64,000 nt of DNA, from NCBI GenBank assembly GCA_964036155.1, contig OZ038422.1, positions 48,135,201 to 48,199,200 of the forward strand, written 5' to 3'. Below the pieces are notes generated by a model. It was given only the letters and a program-made list of their open reading frames with translations. It made no database searches and was not told the DNA's origin. Source of the DNA: Diploscapter coronatus. Lineage: Eukaryota; Nematoda; Chromadorea; Rhabditida; Rhabditidae. This document shows positions 54,893-64,000 of the stretch, one piece after another. A program made the position numbers and the translations under genes. Positions within the stretch are counted from its first letter, which is position 1, and each line of letters starts with the position of its first letter.

Positions 54893-57800
54893 TTAGTCGA
54901 GATTTTTGGCTCCATAAGTGTTCTCCAGCTCGTTGCTCAGAGGCCTTCCGGATTGGTTTTGGCGAGTTAGAGCAGCGATTTTGCGCAATCTCGATGCGGC
55001 GTATCTAAATTGAGTTAATTAGAAATCGACTAAAGGTGACATTTTTACTTGATGGCCTCTCTCCTGCGGACCATCGAAGGATCTGTGGAGAGGAAACGAT
55101 GTGATAGGGCTTCGTCAGTTCGCATACGACGACTGAAAGTTCATTCTTTTCTTCGAAAATAAAAAATGACTTACAGTGGACTCTTCTTGAGTGCCCAAGT
55201 AACAAATGACAGCGATTCTTGAGAGGCGTTGACTGGAATCAGATTCGGGTCACACTTCACGTTCAAGACGTTGTCTTTAATTTCCTTCTCCTGGAATTAA
55301 AATGGTCGATTTTTCTTTCAGTCAAAGAATTCGCTTACCTGGTCATATTCAGAGGTGAACGGATGGAATCCAGCCAGGAGACAGAATGTGATCACTCCAA
55401 GTCCCCACATGTCGCTCTGGACAGTCACTGGAGTATCTTTGACGTGGAATTCTGGTGCTGCCCATTTCACGTCGAATTCTTCTGGCTTGGCAGCATCTTT
55501 CAGGTACTGAGCGCTGCCGAAGTCGACCAGTTTCACGATCCAACTTCGCTTGGATTGGAACATGACGTTGTGTGGGTTCACGTCCAGATGAACCACTCCT
55601 CGGAAGTGCAAGAAGTGCAGCCCGGCTGCAATCTGTCTGACGGTCAATGCGATTTGTTCCTCGTTGTAGTAATCGTTGAACACAAATCGAGAGAAGACGT
55701 CCTCGTACAGTCGCTCACAGAATAAATAGAGGAAATTGTTGAAGGTGTGAGCGGCGATGAGCACTTGGACGTTTTCGTGCTGCGAGTCCCGAAGTGTGTC
55801 AAACTCTCTTTGAATTGCTTTGTTGTCAGCTGGATGACGAATCTTCGCAATGCAATGGCTGCCAGCCTCGGTGCTCGAGTCGATTGCCTGTCGAATCACC
55901 GAGAATCTGCCCTTGAACATCAGAGTGTCGATTTGGAAGCGCGACTTTGGATCAGAGGTGTTGAGCGTCAGATCCGAAGAAGATGGCTGATCCAGCAAAG
56001 TTCTAATCGACTCCTCCTCACTCTCCTCAGAGATGCCCTCCATGGACTTGTGCGGAATCGATACGACATTCAGTCGGAACTCTCCTCTCAGCGTGCCAAT
56101 CTGCAGCTTTGGAGTGCCCTTGCCGTGAGTCTGGACGATTCGGCTGGTGAGACTTGGAAGTCCAAGACCAAAACCGTTTCTTGCGGTTACGCGGAACTGA
56201 TAAATGCCAAGAGGCTGGAGATGCTTCACAACCACTGCCTCGTCGTCGATGTTGTCGCTGACCGTGATCCAAGGTGCGCCATGATCATCCGGCCCAGCGA
56301 CTCTGTACTCCAGTCGATAGGTGATGCCTTCGAGATAGGTGACGTGCTCAGGAGGCTCCCAGGTGATGAACAGTTCGGTGTCAGAAGCGAGTTCGGCGTC
56401 AGGTCTTCCCGGTCTATCTGGGGCCTCCCCGCTGATCAGTCTACTTGTGGTCTTGTCGCCTCCATATTCGTTCGAGGCTGAGCAGACGTATTCTCCAAGA
56501 TCGAAAGCAGCTGGGTCGTTCACTGTCAGACGAGCGATGTTATTGACCTGAGTTTTGACTTATTTGTGAAAACTCGACTTTTTTTTTATAATACCTGTTC
56601 AATAGCGTATTTCGGATTATTCTCCAGGATCTTTCCTTGGAACGTCCATTGGACCTTCGGAGCAGGGCTTCCAATGACGGAGCACTCGAACAGAGCGGGA
56701 CGAGTCTTGGAGAGGTAGACATCGCGCAGACGAGAGATGAAGATCGGAGCGTAGGCTGAAATGGGTGATTTTATTCAACGACTCCGAATAACTCCATACT
56801 TCCATCATCGTTTCTCTTCGTTGCAGAAGGAGCGACCTTCTCGATGTCAGCCTTGATTCTTTCGATAGCGGTCGCAGTTGGTGCCTGAAAATTAGCTGAT
56901 AAAACTTTTCCAATGCTTAACTCGTACTCTTTCAACTGATGACACATGCTCGTTCTGCGACTTTGGCTTGAGATTTTGCTGAGATTCGCGAAGAATGTCA
57001 GTGAACCTTCTCCTCTCTCTGACAGTGACATCTCTGTTCCTAACGCCCAAGAACCCTTGCTTGACCGTAGGCGCTCCATCACCAAACAGAGTCCTCCTGT
57101 AGTCTCTGACTCGGCTGTTAAAGGCTGGTCCTCTGGTCGCCATTAGATATGTGTCAGGGCCGATCTGGTAGTGGCTGTCCCAAGGATCATCGTCGATGTC
57201 GTAGTCGGGTCGCTCGAAGTCCAGATCGTCCTTGTAGAAGTTCTTCGGACGATATTTGTCGAGATCAGAGAGATCGACAGTTCTGAATTTAGAAATGGTC
57301 GCTTCAAGAAAAGTCTTTGCAAACCTTCTGTTCTTATCCTTCTCCAACTGGTCACTTTCATCACGGAAGTCATCCTTTCCGTCATGCTTCGACCTCTTGG
57401 CCTTCTTCTTTCTCTCGTCCATTCTGGCGTCCTCGTCATCCAAATCGGGAACTTCCTCGTCAGGATCCAAGAAGCTGGGCTTGCCACGTTTGGTCGCAAT
57501 CAGGACCTCCATCGAGTGCTCCTTGCTAGGTGTGACGACAACAGTCGATTTATGACCTTGCTTGGACCAGCCCTTCTCCTTCTTGCTTGGGCCTCGAGGA
57601 GTACTAAAGTTGAAAAAAATTGGAAATTAAAAGTTCTGAAGTCTAAACCTGTCTCCAATTACGAGTCCCTGACCGTGCAAGTCTTCGAGAATCAGCGGGC
57701 AACCAACTGGGATGTTCGGATCGTTCTCTGCTCTCTCGAGAAGCTAGAAGTACATTTGTTAATACCTCGTTGAAATAGAATATCTAAGTGATAAGGGCAT

Positions 57801-60800
57801 TTGAAATTTTAACCTCCTCAGCCTTTTTGATCTTTCTTGTAAGGTTCAGATCAAGGCACGAAATCTTCGTAGTGATTTTATCGGACTTGTCCGTTTTCGA
57901 AGGGGGTTTTGCAGATTTGGCGGCCCGATTCCGCTTCTTCTCTTCTGGCAGAAGAGACTCAGAAATGTACATGCTCGTCATTTTCTATGAAAGATACGAT
58001 AATATAAATCATAAGCAATCAAAATCAATAAAGTAGAGAAAGTTTGTGTCGAACTGTTGTGTTGGAGAAGGCAAAGCAGCTTCACGTTGAGAGGGCACTT
58101 TTTACTTTTCGACTCTGCGTGGGATTTGAGATTTTAGAGTATGGCAGGAGAGAGAGATAAAATAACGATGTAGAGAAAGAGAGAGAGAAAGCTAAAACAA
58201 ACAAATAGAGTTCGAGACTGTGCAAAATTTCCAGAAAACAATCAGACACACGCAAGTAAGGCTTGACTGAGTTGTGGGTCAAAAATTCACAACGCCCTTG
58301 TCACTGTGGATTCACTCTTATACCTCCTTGTCTTTCTGAGGAAGTCCGGCAAGAGCGGTGTCGGGGTAGAATTTAATCTCAGACCCAGGGATTTTGATGC
58401 CCTTTCTTCCGTCAGGTTCTCGCTTAGGCTGGCCGTCCTTCGGTTTGACGTCCTTATCCTTGGGGAAGAAGACTCCCTCTTTGACGGTTGTGTCGTCCGG
58501 AGAAAGAGTGGGCGTGGAAGCGTCTGACTCTGCCTTCGGAGTGGAAGATCTGCTCCGTGGCCTCTGCTCAGCTCCTCGTTGTGGTTCGGGCAACTGCAAT
58601 GTTTTCCTTGGAATTTTTATTGCCACAATAATAAAATCGTTTGAATATGTCCAAGTTTCTCGCCCATCTGTGTACCAGATGTGAGGGGGATTTGAAGAGA
58701 CTAAATTTCACGAGATTTTGATGAAGTTTACCCTCTGAGCAATAGTGGGCATGTCGAAGTCGTCCAAACTACCCAAGCTTCCAGCCACAGACCCCTCTTC
58801 AGAGATATCCGACAAGATTCTGTTAGCAATTTCTTCCTCTATTTCCCTACGCTCGCCTCGTATCATTCGCAAGGGCACCTAAGTTTAAAAGTTAGCTCTT
58901 TTCTCTAAAAGTTCATCTTACCTTCATGATATCCTGATCCTCTTTCGGGGGCTCCTTCGGTGGCTCCCTCTTCATCTTCGAAGGAGTTTCACCCTTGTCC
59001 TGGGGAATGAGCTTCCTCTTCTCGTGGTGCTGAGGCTCTTGGCCTTCAGGAATCGGCCTTCCATATTTGTCAATTGGAACTGGTCCGAATTGCTGAGCCC
59101 TTCTGACGTCCTCCGGCATCACGGGTCTGCCGTACTTGTCTACCATGTACTGTTGGTCGTCCATTCCAATCGGTCGCCCTTGCACATCCCAAGGCTGTTT
59201 TGCCAGCAGCTCTTCTGGGTGCAGAGGACGTCCGTACTGGTCGACCATGGGCCGCCTGTGCTCCCTGCTATCTCTCGGCTCGGGACCTCTGCTTCGTGAA
59301 TCTCTGAGTCGTGGACCGGGCTGAGGCGGCTGAGGAACGCCTCTCTCGTATGGTGGATAGTCGTCAGAGAATCCTGGATCTTGAGGAATGGCGTACGGGT
59401 CGAAAGCACGAGGATCGATAATTTCGCCAAATTCGTTCACGTAAGGCTGGTGCTCAATGCGTTTGCGAGGAACCTAAATTTTAAAATTCGCTAAAAAAAA
59501 CATCTCAACTCATGCCTCTTCGACTTGCGGAGGCGGACGTGGCTTGACTCGGAGATAGTCGTAGGACTCGACAGGTCGTGCCGCTTCAGCTGCCAGCTTG
59601 GCTTTTCGCTCGGCTTCCTTTTGGGCAACAAGTGCAGGAGGTCCCTATTTTCATACACCTGATTAGAAATTTCCAAATTCAACAAATTACAAGGATGGCC
59701 TCGATAATCTGCTCAGATGGCGTTTGCTGGACAAATACTCGTCTCTCCTAAAATAGTTGGGTTTAAAGCTAGGTCTAAGGAGCCATCGATTTCTACGAAC
59801 GACTGCTGGCCGTGTGAGATGGATAGGCATGGGGTGGTGGTATTTGATTTCGAGAGTTTTTTTTCGCAGAACTGTTGATCTTTCTCTCACGCTTTTCCTC
59901 AAATAACTCACCAGCCATTTGTATCGGTATTTGAATTCTCGCAGGCTGTCAGCAGACAGGGGTGCGTCCTTGACTGCATCGTCGTTCAGCCAGGGGTGAT
60001 CCAGGGCTTCGTCGACGGTAAGTCGGTTTCTTGAATGACATTTTCAGATTTTGATTAAAAATCGATCGTTGCGCGCGTGCGCGCGCTTTGGAAAGGGCGC
60101 AACGTTGCAACAAGCCGAAAAAGTATGTAGGAATAGGAGAGAGAGTAGAGATTGTAGGGTAATGATATCCCACTTTTGCACACTTTCGTCATGTTGTGAC
60201 GCTGCGTCCTTGTTAGTAGGGAGCGCAAACGGCTCCACGACTTTCACCGAACCGGGGAAAAGTTTTTACCTTGGAATTTCCACTAATAGCTTGGCGATGA
60301 AATCTTTTGCGTCCCACGAGAACACGTCCAGAGAATTGGTATCGTACTGGCACCGATCAACATTAGCCAGGGTCTCATTGTCGTTGTCGCCAAGGAATGG
60401 AGAAATACCCGTCAAACTAAAAGAGCGTATCTTTGGAAGGAACTATTTGCCCTGCTTACAGAACATATGCAAGCGTGCCGACTGAGAACATGTCAGTCGC
60501 CAACGTCAGAGGAAGTGCTCGGACGATCTCTGGAGACACGAATTCTGGCGTTCCTTTGATCTCCCCCGTGATGAGTCCACGAAGCAAACGTCTGGCTTGT
60601 CCAAAGTCGGCCAGCTTGAGCCGAGTGTCCTGCAGCAGGATAACTTCAGGTCGAAGGTCAAGGTGAGCTATTCTGAGGTCGTGCATGTGCTTAAGTGCCA
60701 GCAGGAGTTGCCTGGATTCGAATATTCGTCTTGAGCTGTGGATTTGATTGAGTTACCGCATGAATACCCTGACCATCTTCTCGCGATCCATGCCTTCTGG

Positions 60801-61920
60801 TTCGGCCATTTCCACATCAGGATGGGCAAGGATTGACAGCCCATCGAGAGTTATGTTGGCACTGAATCAGGCATACATTTTCCCAGTTTTTTGCAAATGA
60901 ATCTATGACCAACTTACAATTCAGTCGACATTCCAGCTACCATATCAATAAATAAATTTTAAATTATAGATTCTAGAAACTAAGCGCCATTCGTAGAGGC
61001 ATGACATAAATTATCAACTAGCATATTCTCTCAAGGTAAGCTTAAGCTTTGTGTTTGTGTTCGTTTTTTATTTCTCCGACGAATTTCTTCTTGAAGCAGA
61101 TTCGAGCTCATTAGATCAGAATAGAACGCGACACGGTGTAAAGAGAGGGAGTCAATATGTGGTGAAGAGAAGAGAAATCTAGCCGAAATATTGAGTGAAA
61201 GCCGATCTTAAACAATCGTAAGAATGCTTGCCGCAGCAGGGATGCAATCTTATCTCTCAACTACGAGCGCGAGAACAGCGATTTTGTGTAAGCAAGAAAA
61301 ACAAGCAAAGTAGAATGCTTACAAGTTCACGGAAAGGTCCGCTACCCTTTCTTCAGCCATTTCAGAAAATTTTTAGAGAATTTTTAGGATTTAGTACTAG
61401 AAACTTAGAGAAGATGTGTGTAAAATTTTCATCTGGCACTGGGCAATAATTTTTCGCCAACTGAAAAGTGGCGGAGCTGAGTTTTATGCGCAAGAAGATA
61501 TGAGCGCGCATTTGAATGCGATTGATGGCATTACACTTGAATTCCTTCGAGTTTGAGTTATCAAAGAAGATTGGTAATTTTTTCGATTGAAAATTTTCAT
61601 AGAATTTTCTTAAGTCACCCATCTATCGTTTTCGACAAATTACTTCTGGAATAGACGATGATATACGTCCTATGTATGCTATACAAAGCGCTTGATGTGA
61701 TTTCTGTATTTTTCTTCGAGATACTAACTTTTCGAAGACAACCAGCGCGAGCTGCCCATCCCTGACCACTTGGTGGTACTGTTCGATGCCGCGGTGATCG
61801 AGTGAATTGTGGATGTCAACGGTCCTCTTTAGCGCGTCGTCATACGGCTTCAATTGGGCAAGAAACGTGCGCTCCGACTTGCGTTCGTGCACCCGAAATG
61901 GTGCACCTGAGCCAGCTCGC
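54893..61920 (-). CDS. unc-89: Obscurin/UNC-89-like giant muscle protein, C-terminal part with two kinase domains
   Basis: Exons, 5' to 3': 61920-61729, 60861-60757, 60711-60460, 60416-60270, 60029-59912, 59747-59691, 59644-59516, 59473-58922, 58878-58732, 58593-58324, 57984-57814, 57743-57649, 57603-57325, 57282-56928, 56884-56800, 56755-56595, 56547-55339, 55290-55175, 55132-55049, 55004-54893. UNC-89/obscurin organises the sarcomere M-line. PK1 (61920-59912) has HLDLRPEV and ADFGQA but AQL at the ATP-binding Lys and Val at the catalytic Asn, so it is a likely pseudokinase. A charged linker of about 550 residues follows (Pro/Lys/Glu-rich, with three Y-G-R-P repeats at 59260-59050). Then come an Ig domain (FECSVIGSPAPKVQWTFQG to GEYVCSASNEYGG), an FN3 domain (ELFITWEPPEH to YQFRVTARN), and PK2 with CIAKI, VVHLDVNPHNV and VDFGSA, which looks competent. 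PK1-linker-Ig-FN3-PK2 is the UNC-89 arrangement. It ends TYGAKNLD. The first exon may extend 21 nt upstream by another in-phase acceptor. The intron after 59516 has a GC donor. The bulk of the gene lies to the right of the window. Confidence 0.88.
60918..60931 (-). CDS. Candidate alternative first exon for a short unc-89 isoform
   Basis: The 14-nt exon ATG TCG ACT GAA TT (MSTE plus 2 nt) at 60931-60918 has a good donor (gtaagt) and ends in phase 2. That joins it in frame to the PK1 exon at 60861, exactly where the long form also enters from 61729 in phase 2. The resulting protein would start part way through PK1 and contain the PK1 C-lobe, linker, Ig, FN3 and PK2. Short unc-89 isoforms that start from an internal promoter within the kinase region are known in C. 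elegans. The assignment here rests on phase and position only. Confidence 0.45.
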
Positions 61921-63906
61921 CTAAAGATACCACCATTAGTTCTTTTAAATATCGTGAAATATTTTAGGCGCAACAATTTTGCAAAATATCAATACGCTTG
62001 GAAGGATTGAACAAAGGATCAAAATGATGCGGGATTTCTCGCAAAATCTCATCAAAAGGATGCAAAAGGGATATTTGGATGCTCAAAGCAAAAAGTTCAA
62101 TGACAACGAAACTTCGACTTGATTTGGCACTCTGGTGGTATCTTCATATGCAATTCTGTGGAGATGATCATGGATTTCAGATCATGCCTGGCTTGTGCAC
62201 AATTTTGTAGTGAATAAAGGAAACGATTAATTGTGCATAGGTCAGACAGTCCGAAATCACATGGCATCTCACAGTGTGCATACACAGGCAAGGTCAGGGC
62301 GTTCCCTTGAGGTTCGTTTGGAAATATCACCAGGATGTGTGTCCATAACGAGTTAAAATGGTTGTGGAACACATTTTGGTAATAAATTCAAGGAATCTCG
62401 TGAGGAATCAAGTGCATTTCGGGTGCATGGTCTTTGGACGTTGAGGGTGCGGGTCTTTCTGGCATTTTGATGTTCAAAAGGTTGATTGTTCTGGGAACTT
62501 TCTGGATTGACGAAACTTGGTTGCTCGAAAGATTGCACGTTTCTCGCCACTGTACGGGAGCCGTATGAAGATACGCACCAAATGAGCCGAGCCCCCGGAG
62601 ATGTGTCTCCGGACGGCTTGACGAGGACCGGGACGGTCGAACATTCGACTCAATCACCAAACGGGACACCGACGCTTGGACAAGTTTTGCTGTGCTGAAT
62701 ACCATATGGTTCACTTGGGTTCATTTCATTTTCGTTCAATTCATTTGATTTCATCCATGTTCCGGGTCCAGTGATCTCCATCCATGAAGAAGCGACCTAA
62801 GTGAACTATACAGTAATTTTGTGGTTAATAAGTCTATTCAACAGACAATAAAGGATACAATGATGATTAGAATTTGTGACTTTATTTTGTTCGCCATTTC
62901 CATTTACACATACAGAATTTAACAAAAAATGCAAAGAAAACAATATTTCATGCAGAACTTTGAAGATAGTATTGGAAAAGCTCAATTCGACGCACCGGGC
63001 CGGGGTACGAGAACGAGCTTCCTTACCTACATCATTGACTGGTACTTCGTGGATTTGACTATCTGTGAACTGTCAAAAGATAAGCTGACTGCGCTTTTCC
63101 TTCTTCGAAAATCCTTTTGAAAAGTGATTTGGGAAAACGCAGTCTAAATTTTTCATATAAAGTGCACGGAAACTAGCGAAGCGTATAGAAATAGAATTTC
63201 GAAGGATACAATCACAAAACTGATCGATTATTCGATGTTGAAAAATAACAAACGAAGAGAAAGATGTGAAATTTGTGGAAGATAATATTTTCAGGGTTAA
63301 GTGAAACGTGTAGAAGTGAATTCCATCGACTGTAGATTCATATCAGAAAATGTGCTACTTTCTGAAGCTTCTGATAGAAATCCCAGCTAATGGCAACTTC
63401 TCACACGTCACCAGACAAACTCCGCTTGAAGCAATTTTAAAATCTCATAAAGTTAAAAAATTCAGAGAAGATTTTTTCGTATATATCGACTAGCGACGAT
63501 TACACAATGTCATAAATGAAACAATTTAGAGGCAGAAATTTCGGGGCATCAAAAAATTTCTTATGACCGAGACTTCATCGTAAATAACCGGATATATAAT
63601 TTTGAGTAATAATAAAATTTGAAAGAAGGCGAAAAATTTTCAAAGACTCAAAGTCCAGGTCGTCATTGATCAAATTTGTCATAGCTTTGAGCAATATTCA
63701 TGCACTGACGTGAAACATATATTGTAACACATACAAAACATATAACATATAAGGATAGGTGCGAATAAATATGATGATATATGGTTCTCCATAGGATGAG
63801 TTGTGGAGAACGCGGTCCTATGATACAGAAAAGCAGGGGGTTGATTGGGGGACGGAATGTGTGTGGCGATATTTTGCAATTTGCACAATTTGCCTATGAT
63901 GATGGT
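61921..63906. other. Region between PK1 exon and the next coding end
   Basis: About 2 kb. On the minus strand, 62695-62388 is open for about 100 codons after a TATTCAG acceptor, with a Ser/Arg/Pro-rich product (for example VRPSRSSSSRPETHLRGLG), and could be an unc-89 linker or terminal exon, but no donor in phase 2 links it to the PK1 exon. Otherwise I see nothing supportable here. Confidence 0.35.
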
Positions 63907-64000
63907 TTACTTCTCGTCCTCCTCCTCGATCTCGTAGATCTCCCGCACTTTTCTCGTATCGATACCAACCCGTCGCCGAGGTGTGTCCATGTCGATGTCG
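63907..64000 (-). CDS. 3' end of a coding exon entering from the right (possibly a kinase-less unc-89 form)
   Basis: The minus strand from 64000 is open in one frame, reading DIDMDTPRRRVGIDTRKVRE and then IYEIEEEDEK, and stops at TAA 63909-63907. It is acidic at its end and has no recognisable domain. It lies upstream of the PK1 exons on the same strand. In C. elegans, unc-89 makes long forms that end before the kinase region, so this stop may be the end of such a form; a separate gene is equally possible. Confidence 0.45.
   Translation of the reverse strand, partial: DIDMDTPRRRVGIDTRKVREIYEIEEEDEK

Noticed and set aside
56771..56800. In-frame stop after ELFGVVE in the unc-89 exon at 56884, suggesting a gene end
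   Set aside because: A donor at 56799 in phase 1 joins to a complete Ig domain, so the stop is intronic, though a shorter isoform cannot be excluded.

Overview
This window is nuclear DNA of a nematode-like animal. The genes are split by many short introns (often 40-60 nt) with T-rich TTTCAG-type acceptors, several genes have a bare acceptor just upstream of the first ATG (as expected for spliced-leader trans-splicing), and the repertoire fits a nematode: a 7TM chemoreceptor-like gene, a TWK-type K2P channel, an obscurin/UNC-89 gene with two kinase domains, and secreted proteins with a nematode-type Cys-rich domain. All models were built by hand by matching reading frame and splice phase across every junction. 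No RNA or homology search was available.

Layout. 1-1854 (-): 5' end of pyruvate kinase with two alternative N-terminal starts. 3865-7115 (+): 7TM chemoreceptor-like gene with two transposon remnants in its introns. 7724-8000: a SINE copy. 8112-9601 (-): His-rich, PPxY-bearing protein. 10381-14183 (-): two-pore K+ channel. 17612-19703 (-): DHHC palmitoyltransferase of ZDHHC16 type. 21327-23975 (+): API5. 24779-25663 (+): myotrophin. 26138-27662 (+): TRAPPC12. 28365-30827 (-): atypical Rab-like GTPase, whose first intron holds a second SINE with perfect target-site duplications. 32581-36962 (-): peptide-type rhodopsin-family GPCR, with a long inverted repeat in one intron. 36963-49173: 12 kb in which I see no gene. 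49174-51638 (-): secreted protein with two MAM-like domains. 51983-53493 (-) and 53755-54495 (+): a divergently transcribed pair of secreted paralogues sharing one Cys-rich domain. 54893-61920 (-): the 3' part of the obscurin/unc-89 gene (pseudokinase PK1, charged linker, Ig, FN3, kinase PK2). 63907-64000 (-): the end of a further coding exon entering from the right.

The genes are mostly unrelated in function: muscle (unc-89), neuronal signalling (K2P, GPCR, chemoreceptor) and housekeeping (pyruvate kinase, API5, TRAPPC12, ZDHHC16). There is no operon-like cluster apart from the same-strand run API5, myotrophin, TRAPPC12. Two genome-level traits stand out: GC-AG introns are frequent (five, in five different genes), and introns are loaded with small inverted-repeat elements.
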